Shown: positions 1-11,282 of the stretch, piece by piece
Layout: every line of letters begins with the position of its first letter
How positions within the stretch are numbered: position 1 is the first letter of the stretch
NCBI RefSeq assembly: GCF_035046505.1
Contig: NC_089822.1
Location: 267,603,024-267,667,023, forward strand
Length of the DNA stretch: 64,000 bases
Source of the DNA: Tiliqua scincoides
Lineage: Eukaryota; Chordata; Lepidosauria; Squamata; Scincidae
Reading direction: 5' to 3'
Position numbers and translations under genes: made by a program
The notes under the pieces: generated by a model
What the model saw: the letters and a program-made list of their open reading frames with translations, nothing else
The model's database searches: none
Told to the model about the DNA's origin: nothing

Positions 1-688
1 ACCATAAGTTCTTACTTATTCTGTCTTTTATTACCATTACAAAAGGAATTAATCATATTCTGTCATTCTTTAAGTTCTTTATCACCCATCTCTAAGGGCA
101 AAATCCAAAATATAAAAATCCAAAATTTTAGGTATTTTCATTTCACAAAGTGCAATTCTCCCAAACTATGATAATTTTAATTTTTGATAATCCTTCATTT
201 TCTCTTTAATCTCTTTTTTAACTTTGCTAAATTTGCTTTTATTGCATCTTGGAAATTCCACTCAATGTTTATCCCAAGATATTTTATACTCTTATTCAGT
301 TTCCCTTCAAATTTTCCTTTGAATATTCCTTCTTCCTTCTCATAATTTATTACCATACATTCTGATTTATTCCCATTCACCTGTAACCAAGTTATTTCTC
401 CAAATATCATTAAATGCTTTTTAATCCTCTCAGCTCACTTTAATGGGTCTTCCAATGTAAGTAAGACATCATCTGCCAATAAACTAATCTTAGTTGTTTC
501 TGTATAGCCCAGGGGTGTTCACACTTTTTTGGCTCGAGAGCTACTTTGAAACCCAGCAAGGCCTGGAGATCTACCAGAGTTTTTTTACAATGTTCGTGCC
601 ATCATAACATATAACATTTATGTGTACAATGTATGTTGGTGTACCTTGCATAACCGCATGAGCCAATATTGCACAACACAACATAATT

Positions 689-1000
689 GTGGTCTGTGGA
701 ACTCCTTGCCACAGGATGTGGTGCTGGCGTCTAGCCTAGACGCCTTTAAAAGGGGATTGGACGGGTTTCTGGAGGAAAAATCCATTATGGGGTACAAGCC
801 ATGATGTGTATGCGCAACCTCCTGATTTTAGGAATGGGTTAAGTCAGAATGCCAGATGTAGGGGAGAGCACCAGGATGAGGTCTCTTGTTATCTGGTGTG
901 CTCCCTGGGGCATTTGGTGGGCCGCTGTGAGATACAGGAAGCTGGACTAGATGGGCCTATGGCCTGACCCAGTGGGGCTGTTCTTATGTTCTTATGTTCT
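689..1000 (+). mobile_element. CR1 LINE 3' end
   Basis: It encodes the CR1 terminal peptide (LWNSLPQDVV ... FKRGLDGFLEEKSIMGYKP) and ends in the octamer-like tail TTCTTATGTTCTTATG. It sits inside the hAT copy and is flanked by the pentamer TAATT at 684-688 and 1001-1005. The uninterrupted hAT sequence at about 20060 confirms the empty site. Confidence 0.9.
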
Positions 1001-1528
1001 TAATTAACTATAAACATTTTTTGTAATTACTTGAGTTTACTTTGATGACTTGCACTGAAGTGAATCAGCCAAGGATGCATAGCCCAGACAGTAGCTGCTG
1101 ACAGCCAGCTTCAAGCACACTTCCAAATGTTTATCAAATGTACTTGGACTTAAAGATCTTCATGTAGGAAAAGGCTATGAAAAGGAATCTTCATGTAGGA
1201 AAAGGCTGACTCTCATAAATAAGTGGAGCCCTTCCTGCCTCAGGTGCTCTTATATCCCTGAGGGTCCTATTGCCTTCAAGTGGCTGCAGCTGTGCAGCAC
1301 ACTCTGCTGGATGCCCAGGCCTTACCCTTAAAGGGGCCACTGCTGACACCACATCTACCTCCTCACCAGATTCCAATACAAGTGGGGGGGGGAGCAGATC
1401 TCTATATAGCCAGTGCAAAAACAAGGGAAATGTGTGGGGGAGGGAAGATCTCTATATAGACATAACAGCAAGACCAGTGCAAAACCCTTTGCACACAGAA
1501 CCAACAGATGGAAGTTGGGGGGGGGGGA

Positions 1529-1650
1529 GATTTTTAGATTGTGAGCCCTTTTGGGACAGGGAGCCATTAGTTAATTGATTTTTCTCTGTAAACTGCTTTG
1601 TGAACTTTTAGTTGAAAAGTGGTATATGAATACTGTTGATCTCCATACAT
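1529..1650 (+). repeat. Interspersed repeat tail (GTGAACTTTTAGTTGAAAAG type)
   Basis: The sequence matches, inverted, the pieces at 49487-49572 and 56900-57030: a 'phrase' about a lower-case count of bases followed by GTGAACTTTTAGTTGAAAAG and a T-rich end. This kind of 3' end is widespread in lizard genomes. Its LINE or SINE class is not decided here. Confidence 0.6.
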
Positions 1651-1684
1651 ACCAGTGCAAAAACAGGGGAAAGGTAAGTCATCC

Positions 1685-1795
1685 CCAGGAGAGTCAACGG
1701 GGCTCACTCCCAGGGATGCTTCACTCCAAGGGCAGGGCTCACTCCCAGGGATGCTTCACTCCCAGGGCGGGGCTCACTCCCAGGAATGCATGGAC
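1685..1795. repeat. Short minisatellite
   Basis: About three copies of a 30-36 bp unit built on GGGCTCACTCCCAGG and GGATGCTTCACTCC. It lies inside the hAT element and has no coding meaning. Confidence 0.75.
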
Positions 1796-2162
1796 TCATT
1801 TTGCCTGGGGATCAACTGGTAGATCGGGATTGACTTATTGGGCACCCCTGGTATAACCTATCCCTTTTATTTCTATATCCTTCCTTATTATGTTTGCTAA
1901 TAATTCAATAACCATAACAAATAAACATGGAGATAAGGAACATCCCTGTCTTGCTCCTCAGCCTAGATTAATATTACCCGTCACTCCATCATTCACAAGT
2001 ACCATAGCCACATTATCAGTGTATAGCTGTTCAATTACATGGTTGAAACGGGTACCAAATCCCAATTCCTCCAAAAACTTCTTTCAGGCTAACCATTCCA
2101 CAGAATCAAAAGCTTTAAAGATATCCAAGGCCAAAATCCCTGCCTTTAATTTTAATTCTTTT

Positions 2163-3642
2163 TATCTGGATCCTTTTCAATCTGGTTTCAGACTGGGCTT
2201 TGGGACGGAAACTGCCTTGGTCGCCTTGCTGGATGACCTACGCCAGGGACTGGACAGGGGGAGTGCGTCCCTGTTGGTCCTGCTGGACCTCTCGGCGGCT
2301 TTCGATACCATCGACCATGGTATCCTTCTGGGTTGATTGGCCGAGTTGGGAGTTGGAGGCACTGTTTTGCGGTGGTTCCGCTCCTACTTGGAGGGTCAGT
2401 CCCAGATGGTGGTGCTGGGGGATGCCTGTTCGACACCCTGGCCCTTGAGGTGCGGGGTGCCGCAGGGTTCAATTCTGTCCCCCATGCTATTTAATATCTA
2501 CATGAAACCGCTGGGAGAGGTCATCCGGGGGTTTGGAGTGAGGTGTCATCAATATGCTGATGACACCCAGCTCTATCTCTCCTTTCCTCCAGACTCCAGG
2601 GTGGCGGTTGAGGGCCTGGAGCGCTGTCTGGAAGCAGTGAGGATCTGGATGGGGGCTAACAAGCTGAAATTAAATCCGGATAAGACAGAGGCTCTCTTGG
2701 TTCGGAAATCCTCGATGCAGGTGCTGGATTATCGACTTGCTCTGAATGGGGTTGCACTCCCTCTGAAGGAGCAGGTTCGCAGCTTGGGGGTCCTCCTGGA
2801 CTTGCAGCTGCTCCTGGATTCCCAGGCGGCGGCTGTGGCTAGGGGGGCCTTTGCTCAGCTTTGGCTGGTGCGCCAGCTGCGACCGTATTTGGATCGTGCA
2901 GACCTGGCCACGGTGATCCATGCCACGGTGACATCAAGGTTAGATTACTGTAACGCACTCTATGTGGGGCTGCCCCTGAAGACGGTTCGGAAACTACAAT
3001 TAGTACAGAATGCGGCAGCCCGTGTGGTCACCGGAGCCAGGCAGTTTGACTCTGTCAGCCCGCTTCTCTGGGGGCTACATTGGCTGCCAATTCGTTTCCG
3101 GGCCCAATTCAAGGTGCTGGTTTTGACCTTTAAAGCCCTATACTGCTCTGGGCCAGGATATCTTAGAGACCGCCTACTCCCGTACAATCTGGCTCGCCCT
3201 CTCAGGTCATCAAAGAAGGCCTTTTTGCAAGTGCCGCCACCCAAGGAGGTCCGGGGGGTGGCTGCAAGAAATAGGGCCTTCTTGGTAGTGGCACCAACAT
3301 TATGGAACTCCCTTCCCCTTGACTTGAGAATGGCTCCCTCTCTTGAGAGTTTTCGGCGAGGCCTGAAAACACTGTTGTTTAAACAAGCCTTCTGATTTCT
3401 GGCCTTTTTAACATTTTTATACATCTTTTAGTTTTTTTTACAGGCTTGATTCCTCGGTGACTTGCTCTTTTATGCTGTCTTTTAGTCTGACTACTGTTTT
3501 TATGGCCCTGTAATGTGTTTTTAAATGTTTTTATCTGTTATGTATTAATGTTTTTAAAATCTGTTTTTTTTAATATGTTAGCTACCCTGGGTCCCGTTAG
3601 GGAGAAGGGCGGGATAAAAATAAAGTTTTATTATTTATTATT
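2163..3642 (+). mobile_element. L2-type LINE, 5'-truncated
   Basis: The RT starts at DPFQSGFR and carries [29 protein letters not shown] and the catalytic YADDTQL box. It continues through the L2-type C-terminus ([14 protein letters not shown] ... LWNSLPL) to a stop at 3393. The frame is long and nearly intact from 2337 to 3395; a TGA in place of a residue before 2337 and a frame change break the start. The A/T-rich tail ends in TTATTATT. The flanking ATTCTTTT at about 2155-2163 and 3643-3650 looks like the target duplication inside the L1. Confidence 0.85.
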
Positions 3643-3719
3643 ATTCTTTTGCTATATACATCAAGTCAAGTTCTCTTCTCATGACATCTGCCATCTGCCT
3701 TCCATTCATGAAGCCATTA

Positions 3720-4407
3720 GGACCTGGCCACAGTAACCCATGCCCTAGTGACATCTAGATTAGATTATTGCAATGCGCTCTACGTGGGGCTGCCTTTGAA
3801 GATGGTCCGGAAATTACAACTTGTACAGAACACGGCTGCTCGTGTGGTTGTCGGGGCACGTCGGTTTGACTCTGTCGAGCCGTTGCTCCGGCGGCTACAC
3901 TGGTTGCCGGTTCTGTTCTGGGCCCAATTCAAGGTGCTAGTTTTGACTTTTAAAGCCCTTTATGGCTCGGGTCTGGGGTATTTGAGGGACCGCCTCCTTC
4001 CTTACAATCCGGTCCGTGCTCTTAGATCTTCTGGGGGGGCCCTTTTGACTGTGCCGCCACTAAGAGATGTGAGAGGGGTGGCGGCCAGGAAGAGGGCCTT
4101 CTTGGTGGTGGCCCCCAAACTGTGGAATACCCTCCCCTTAGAACTGAGAACTGCTCCCTCGTTGCTAATGTTTTGGTGTGGACTGAAGACCTTTTTATTT
4201 CAAAAAGCTTTTAATTGTTGAGAGGCTGGCTGGCGTTCTTGCTTTTTATATGAAAATCCACAGGTTTTGTTTTGTTTTTAGCTTTTTAATCATTGTAAAC
4301 TGTTTTTAACTGTTTTTCATGTTGTATTTTTAAATTGTTTGTTAGCCGCCTTGTGTGCCCGTTGGGCAAAAAGGCGGGGTACAACTTAATAAAATAATAA
4401 TAAAATT
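3720..4407 (+). mobile_element. L2-type LINE 3' fragment, second subfamily
   Basis: It encodes the last 157 codons of the L2 RT ([20 protein letters not shown] ... FLFQKAF) up to the stop at about 4221, followed by a 3'UTR ending in AATAAAATAATAATAAA. The 3'UTR (GCCGCCTTGTGTGCCCGTTG) differs from that of the neighbouring L2 but matches the tail at 42905-43105, so a second L2 subfamily is present. Confidence 0.85.
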
Positions 4408-4571
4408 TTGATCTTCCCCTATATACTCTCCTAGACAACCATTTAATCTCTTAGCCAATATAGCTGTAAAAATTTTTGCATCTTGATTTATTAATAAGAT
4501 TGATCTACACAATTCCATATTTGTTGAATCTTTCTCTGGTTTTAATATTAGAACAGTCACCACAACTTCTT

Positions 4572-4737
4572 GACCCAGCATGTAATTAACATGTGGAACT
4601 TCTTACCAAAGGATGTGGCAATGGCACCTTAACACCTAGATGGGATTGGGCACATTAATGGAAGAGTAGTTAATCCCAGGTGCTCCCTCAGGCATTTGGT
4701 AGGCCACTGGGAGATACAGGAAGCTGGACTGGATGGG
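4572..4737 (+). mobile_element. CR1 3' fragment
   Basis: Old, diverged CR1 sequence: the GTGGAACTTCTTACC box and the ATTTGGTAGGCCACTGGGAG tail motif. It lies at the downstream edge of the gene A duplication unit. Confidence 0.65.
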
Positions 4738-4779
4738 GAAGATGTAAGTATTGAGCAGAGATGGGACTAGCTAGCAGTA

Positions 4780-5273
4780 GCATAGCTAGAGGGAGTGGTC
4801 AGGTAAGAATTGCAGGTGCTGCAGCACACTATGTAAGCACCGCCCACTTGCCCTAAGAGCTGTTACCCTGAATGGCTCCACTGGAGAGTGGGAGAGGCCA
4901 TGAACATTGGCATATTGTGGCTCCTGTAATGCTTTTCTTGCTACTCTACTACCCCCAGTGTGTACAAGATGCTGCAGAACTAGAACTCTTCCCAGGTCTC
5001 AGAGTAGCCAATAAGGTTCGTGTCTCTGAACAGCTCAGATCAGAACCATCAAAGTTCAAGATCAGGTACGTTTAAGCGCAGAAAAGTTTCCCATCCAAAA
5101 ATGAACATCATTTTCAAATGAATCATTCTTGATTTTATGCCATCTCTTGATGTCTGGGTGAACTTCTGCACTTTACAGGGACAAACTGCAGGTTACATGA
5201 AATTGTTTTAAGTTACTTAGCAGCACTGAGATTTCTTGGGCAACAAAGAGACGTACAGGAAAATAAACACAAA
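4780..5273 (-). other. Duplicated flank downstream of gene A
   Basis: No gene is seen. The stretch is closely repeated at 45400-45890 (downstream of gene C) and less closely at 27600-28010 (downstream of B). The shared block therefore belongs to the duplicated unit and extends past the poly(A) site. The 67-codon plus-strand reading frame at 4872 is not conserved as protein between copies. Confidence 0.7.
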
Positions 5274-5279
5274 TTTATT
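5274..5279 (-). terminator. Poly(A) signal of gene A
   Basis: AATAAA on the minus strand, about 710 bases past the gene A stop. The context (GTGCTTTCTAATAAATTT) recurs at the same place in gene C (45891-45896), B (28012-28017) and pseudogene E (56894-56899). The conservation across copies is the main support. Confidence 0.75.
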
Positions 5280-5988
5280 AGAAAGCACAGATAATAAGAT
5301 AAGCAATTACCAGATAAAATGTGTATCTCACAATTACTCCTATTAATTTCTAAGGTAAAATATTTCTATCCCAGATTTTAAAAATGGCCATAGCAGCTTG
5401 AAACCTGGTTTGGACAGAACACAATGTCAAAAACACAATCTGCATTTCTACTGATTGGAAAGACTTTTGTTTCCTTGTCAAAGAGGAGAATTCAAATTTC
5501 ACCCACTGTCAGATTTCCTTAGGATCTAATCCAGCCCAGATATCAGCAGAGCCTGCACTGGGCCATCTTTGCACAGCAGGACTTCTGTGAGGAGCCTCTC
5601 TGGCTGCAGCTGCACAGCGGAAACGCTAAAATCTCTCTGGTTTCCTCCTAGAAGGAATAAAAGGGCAATTGGAGCACACAAACCAATGAAACCATCAGCT
5701 AAAACATCCCTTGAACAACTACCCAGGCATTGCAAACCATTAGGCTGCAAGTTCCATACAGGACAACCATTTGGCCTGTGTAGCTACCTTGAGAGGTTCA
5801 GAAATGCAGGTCCCCAGATTGATCAGGGTACTGGGAGATTCAGACAGAATTTTCGCCACTGGGTGGGTTCTTTAAAATAGAGGAAGGAATTGCTGTGCTG
5901 TGGTTGAAACTACATCCATGTCCCAGGCAGTCACGTGGCATCTTCTCCTGCATTACTCAAGGCTCGATTCCTCCCCCAAGCTCTTGCT

Positions 5989-8900
5989 TCAGCATGGGAC
6001 ACTCTCCCCCTGCTCAGTGTGACTTCTTTCATGTAGTTCAAGGCTTTCACTGCAGCTGAAGGTCCTTCCACACTTGGAGCATTTATATAGTTTCGCAGGT
6101 GTGTGAATATTTTGATGAGATTTAAGGCTTCTTCTCTGCCTGAAGCTTTTTCCACACTCTGAACACTTATAAGTTTTCTCTCCTGTGTGAATCTTCTGAT
6201 GCTTTGTAAGAGTTGTGATGTGCCTGAAGATCTTATCACACACAGAACATTTATGAGGATGGTCTCCTATGTGGATTCTTTGATGTACAGTAAGGTGATT
6301 TTTCTGCCTAAATCTCTTATGACACACAGAACATTGAAAAGGTTTGTCTCCTTTGTGGATTCTCTGATGTACAATAAGGTGTGTTTTCTGCCTAAAGGTC
6401 TTGTCACAGTCAGGGCATTCATAGGGCTTCTTTTCTCTGTGAATGTTCTCATGTACTTTAAGGTTGCGTTTTGAGGCGAAGCTCTTATCACAAACCAAAC
6501 ATTTATAGGATGGTTTGGATTCTCCTGTGTGGATTCTCTGATGTTCTTTGAGGTGTGTTCTCCGGGTAAAGCTCTTTTCACAGTCTGTACATGAATAAGG
6601 TTTCTCTCCTGTGTGAATGTTTTGATGATTTTCAAGGGGCTGTTCATACCTGAAGGTCTTTCCACACTCAGAACATTTATATGGCTTCTCTATGTGAGTG
6701 TTTTGATGACTTTCAAGGGTGTATTTGTGCCTGAAGGTCTTTCCACAGTCAGAACATTTATATGGTTTTTCTCCTGTATGGATTCTTAGATGTTTTCTAA
6801 AAGTTGAGCCATCAGTAAACCTGTGGCTACAGTGAGGGCATTCGTATGGCTTCTCTCCTGTGTGTGTTCTTTGATGTACTCTGAAGACATCACTCCGAGC
6901 AAATGTCTTTCCACACACCGAACATATGTGTGGTCTTTTCCCTGTGTGGAGAGTTACACATGCAGATGTGCTGCTCTGACTGGAGCTCTCCTCAAGCATC
7001 AGGGCTTTGTTGAGCTTTCCTTCTGTGGGGATGCTGCCACTACACTTGCTCCCCCTCTCTTCTGTCTGTTTCTCTGGTTCCTGGAGGGCTCCTCCCAGAC
7101 AAGGAATCGATTTCTCCATCTTTTCATCTGTGGTGTTTCCCTCTTGCTTCGTTGGGCTTTCCAAACCCAGAAGGGTCTCTTCTTCTTCTCTTTCCAACAA
7201 CATCCCAGGTGGGTCCCTCTTATTTTTGCAGTCCATCGTATGCCCTGCAGGAAAGACTCTTGGTAAGAATCCAAGGGAAAACACAGCCCCTCCAGAGTTA
7301 GGCACATGGATTTCTTTCCCTTTGTCCCAACCCATATCCTCCCCTATCTCAGGCAGCCCAATTCCAAGTAATTCCCACTTGACAATGCTGCAGCATGGGG
7401 TCAGCTTTTGTTGTATCCCACGGGGCATTCTTCACCACTGGAGGCCTCCTTGGGGTAAGGAAACATTTTTCCCTTGCCCCACACTCACCCACAGCAGGTG
7501 CCATGGATCAGCATGGACCTCTACCACATAAAGTTCATGTTGACCCTAGAAGGTGGACCAAGCCCAAGAAGAGCATCCAGATTCAGAGTATGCCACTGTT
7601 GTCCAATCTACGCCCCTCCCAGGCCTGATCTGCCCTCCTCCCCACCTCCATCACCACTCTGTTTCATGGCAAAAAAGAGGCATGGAGGATGCAAAATGGC
7701 AGCAAGATCAGAAGTCAGCTGTGAGGAGACCTTCCTTCCACATTGTGGGTCACACTATCCGCTGATGCACCCAGCAGCTGTCTCTGGTGGCAGCAGTACC
7801 CAGAGAAGGGGTACCTGCCAGAGAAAGGGGTCAAGCAGCCCTGCTCTGGAAATGTTGGAGAGATGCTGAGCTCTCTGAAAGAAGAAGCAAAAACAGAGCT
7901 AAAGCTGGCCCAGAAGGGGTGGTCCAAACTTGGACCATAAAAGGCACCTCCCTCCTTACCCAAGAGGCTCCGCTCCCCTTCTTCTTCTTGCCTGAGGTCA
8001 GATGGATTCTGGACTGTGGAGGAGGAACTCTCAGCTGCCACCTGCTGGAGCAGAGAGGAGCAGTTTCAGGATAGAGGTCTTGGGGTGGGGGCCTGTAGGG
8101 AAAGGGCTACATGGAAGAGGACAATTCAACCCCTGCCTACTTACTGGCCCTAGTTTCACCCATAGTCCTGGGCCATGAGACTCACAATCCCAAACTCAGA
8201 ATTGATTGACTGAATAATGGACCTTCTCCCTGAATGTGTATTTTTATCCAAACTTTTTCCATTTCGTAGTCAGCACTCCAGGCAGCCAACACAGACTAGG
8301 CGCAACACCAGCACAAAACTATGAGAAACAGCAGCACATTGGGAATATCCACAGGAATGTGCAGGCCCACCACAGCAATGCAAAGAAGAGTCTCCCAAGA
8401 AAGGGGCGAGACAGAATCTCCTCAGGAGACTGTTCCCTAATCTTGGAGTGGCTGTAGAGGAAAGTCTCTACCACATCCCAGTTGGATGCAGGCTGGATGG
8501 TGATGTGGCATAGAAGAGAACCTCTGCCCCACACGTTAATCCACAGGCAGGTTCATATGGAAGCAGGACTCTGGTACTCAGGTCCCCAAATGAGCAAGGC
8601 TGCAGAGGTCAACCAGCACGAGGGCAGCGTGACCGATTTGGAACTGGGTACCTGGACAACTTGCATCCATACAAACCTGCCAGTAGATTAACAATGGGAT
8701 TGTAATGCCACCTGATGCCATCTCAGGTCTACCACCTCTGTGCTACAAAAACCAATCAAAGCCCTTTCTATCATCCTCACGCGCTGGCACGGAACCTGGA
8801 CAAGTGGGAATTCCAGATGCATTTACAGGGAAAGCACACACGCTGCAGATGAAAACCTGTGCATGAAACTGGAGGTCCTGAATGCCCAAGTTTCAAACCA

Positions 8901-10320
8901 TTGTATGAGCTTCATGGTAAGGAGGGGAGTGACCTGCTTCTGGCTTGAGAGAGTGGGATGCAGATCATTGAAGCTTCAGTTGGTGGTGGAGTTGGGTTGA
9001 AACGCACCCCAAGTTGGCCCCCTCATCATCTGCTGCTGGTGCAACCCACATCAGGTGACCCCAAGAATGGGCCAGGGCTGACAGGCACAGTGAATTCAGC
9101 CAGAAAATGAATGAATTGAATGTGGCCACTTGAAGACAGAGAAAGGAGGCAACTTCAAGGGACACCTTGTCAAGAAGGACCACACATTTCAGGCACTCCA
9201 ATTTTTAAAAGTCTTGCTAGCTACATATCTATCTCATGTACACATATAAATCGCCAGCCCTCAGAGCATTGATGAAGACTCCATCCGTGGAGCCCAGATG
9301 AGTGACAAGGGCGACGCCACTCTACCCAGGCAGGGACATCCAACAGTCCCACGTAGAATCCTAGAAGGAGCCCAAGAGGTCATCTAGTCCAACCCCCAGC
9401 CTGAAGCAGGTGGACAGAGGTGACAGCCACTGCGGCAGAGGCCAAGGAGCAAGGGAAACGGCTCACCTGCTTTTCCCGCCTCCAGGACTCTCGCTGCCTG
9501 TACGAGAAAGCTTCGGCCAAGTCCACTGCCTTGGAGCAGGTCTGCTGGCCACGTTCCTCAAGCCAGCTTTGCAACTCCAGTGGCAGGATAGCAAGGGTCG
9601 GCTCTGTGGTGTGCTTCTTGGTCCCTTCTTTCCTGGGACTGCTGCAGATTATTGTCTCTTGCTCAAAGCAGGCCAACAAGATCTTAGCCTCCTGGCAGAG
9701 TGCAGCCTCCTCCAGCAACTCCTGGGACCTCACTCTCTCCAGCAACTCCTGCCACTGGGCTTCCCATCTCTGAGCCTGTCCTGCAACAGGGTTCTTTTCC
9801 TCCGCCTCTTGTCGCTTCAGGCAAAAACTCTTAAACTCTTCTAACCAGGCTGCTTGCAAACCAAGGCACAAAAATTCAGATCCAAAAATTTAAGACCAAT
9901 GGCAGTTGACTCACAATCTGATGCAGACTTATACAAACATTTTCTCACATCAAGATTCTTAAAACTGGAAGACCAGGAGCCCTAAAAAGCTGTCCTTGGA
10001 TGCATGTAAGTATAATAAAACAATAGTTAAAAACAGAGATTAAAATACACTCTCCTGTTCTGCAAAGGTCAGCAAACAAGAAGGAGGAATCAGCAAGGGG
10101 ACACACCCTTTAGAAAGATCATTAAAGGGACCACATACAATTTCAATTTTAAAGAACCAGATACTCAACTGATAACCACTACTCAGTGTTGTTATTCCCC
10201 AACACCTCTGTCCTTGGGGAGGGATTCACTGTTACCTGAGGGCTGCGGGTCATGAGCTGCATCACCTGTTCCTTCTGGTCTCTTCTGTAGTGGGAAGGCT
10301 GTGGGGTTTTGCTTCTTCAT
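5989..10320 (-). CDS. Gene A: SCAN-like/C2H2 zinc-finger protein, 11 fingers
   Basis: Predicted nuclear DNA-binding regulator. Exons (minus strand): start exon 10357-10236 with ATG at 10320 (MKKQNPTAFPLQKRPEG); SCAN-like exon 9849-9467; linker exon 8041-7960 (VAAESSSSTVQNPSD); finger exon 7244-5989. All junctions carry AG/GT and phases agree (1, 0, 1), giving 1806 coding bases, about 601 residues. The SCAN-like exon is best matched in its C-terminal half (LAILPLELQSWLEE, TCSKAVDLAEAF); known SCAN domains mediate dimerisation. Eleven C2H2 fingers follow, joined mostly by TGEKPY-type linkers; the linker after finger 3 is one residue short and the one after finger 5 is longer (TGESKPSYKC). No KRAB exon was found. 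The stop comes about a dozen codons earlier than in gene C (TGA for TGT), after the last finger. The gene looks intact; expression is not shown. Confidence 0.8.
9467..9849 (-). other. SCAN-like exon of gene A
   Basis: 127 codons, phase 1 in and phase 0 out. Acceptor GCAAGCAG precedes the exon and donor GTGAGC follows it (9461-9466). The first ~60 residues are charged and helical-looking (WEAQWQELLERVRSQELLEE) and do not align well with textbook SCAN. The last ~35 do. Known: SCAN domains descend from a retrotransposon capsid and dimerise. Inference: this is a lizard-type divergent SCAN. Confidence 0.7.
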
Positions 10321-10539
10321 GGGACAGCACACAAAAGTAACAGCAAGGTGCAGAAAGCTTTAGAAAGAAACAAAGGGTGGTCAAGATTGCAATCTTGAGC
10401 TCCTGTCTGGGAAATAACAGAAATAGGATCACCTGAAAGTAGCCAGTGGGAATTGAGGGGGTTCAGCAGTCTCCCCAACAGTATCCCCTGTACCCACACT
10501 GAGGACAATGCCCTGGGAAGTTTGTTTCAGTAGCCTTCC

Positions 10540-11075
10540 AGGTGTTGCCCAGCAGAGGCGTTTGGGCCTCTTCAGCCTAGAAAAGAGACGCTTGAGGGGG
10601 GACATGATTGAGGCATACAAAATTATGCAGGGAATGGACAGAGTGGGTAGGGAGATGCTCTTTACACTCTCACATAATACCAGAACCAGGGGACATCCAC
10701 TAAAATTGAGTGTTGGGCGGGTTAGGACAGACAAAAGAAAATATTTTGGATAGTTAGGACAGACAAAAGAAAATAACTAATCTGTGGAACTCCTTGCCAC
10801 AAGATGTAATTATGGTATCTGGCCTAGATGCCTTTAACAGGGGACTGGACAGATTTAAAGAGGAAAAGTCCATCATTGGTTACAAGCCATGAGGGGCAAG
10901 TACAACCTCCACATTTTAGAAGTAGACTACCTCCAACATGCCAGATGCAAGGTAGTGGCAAGAAGATATGGGTGTCCTGAACACTCCCCAATGTAGCTGC
11001 TGGGCCACTGTGAGATACAAGAAGCTGGAGCAGATGAGCCCTTGGCCTGATCCAGCAGGGTATCTCTTGAGACAC
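10540..11075 (+). mobile_element. CR1 fragments in gene A intron 1
   Basis: Two CR1 pieces. 10540-10755 encodes LGLFSLEKRRLRGDMIEAYK and the NTRTRGHPLKLSVGRVRTDK box. 10768-11075 is an older 3' end. The older one recurs at the same intron position in B (36455-36745) and C (53990-54290), and inverted in D. It therefore predates the gene duplications. Confidence 0.8.
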
Positions 11076-11282
11076 ATCTGAAGACAGTCTGCCACCTCCT
11101 TAACAAGCCCCTCATAGCTCCAAGGCATGGCTTGAAAGGGCAGAATGCCACAACCTCACTGAAGATCAACAAGCTTGCATGTGGGAACCTATAACCAAGT
11201 GAGAATTGCCCTGCTAGGTCAAAGCTGTCCTCCACCCAGGCTACATTCAACGGCTTTGCACAGTGATCACCTGATGCCTCAA

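Larger units (their letters stand above)
510..1850. mobile_element. Non-autonomous hAT element, copy 1
   Basis: The ends are CAGGGGTGTTCA and the complement of the right end, CAGGGGTGCCCA, which fits hAT inverted termini. The flanking octamers GTATAGCC (502-509) and GTATAACC (1851-1858) form an 8 bp target duplication with one mismatch, the hAT length. About 300 bp of its left end match, inverted, the right end of the 17886-20239 element, so both belong to one family. No transposase frame is visible. The middle holds a CR1 insertion, a LINE-tail-like piece (1529-1650) and a short minisatellite. Confidence 0.85.
1..4580 (-). mobile_element. L1-type LINE remnant, interrupted
   Basis: Three minus-strand stretches translate as L1-clade reverse transcriptase. 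195-410 reads like the RT C-terminal part (NKSECMVINYEKEE, then IKYLGINIE). 1860-2160 reads in several frames like the region before the catalytic box. 4410-4580 reads like the N-terminal RT part (ILKPEKD ... INQDAKIFTAILAKRLN). Their order is that of one L1 copy in minus orientation. It is split by a hAT element (510-1850) and by two L2 insertions (2163-3642, 3720-4407). Stops and frame changes show it is dead. The family call rests on remembered L1 motifs; exact ends are not visible because the copy runs off the left edge. Confidence 0.7.

Noticed and set aside
6187-7531. Several plus-strand and alternate minus-strand frames
   Set aside because: Shadows of the gene A finger exon; no start, splice or domain support.
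8042-9466. Possible KRAB exon between SCAN-like and linker exons
   Set aside because: No reading resembling the usual KRAB A box was found on the minus strand here or in the equivalent part of gene C.
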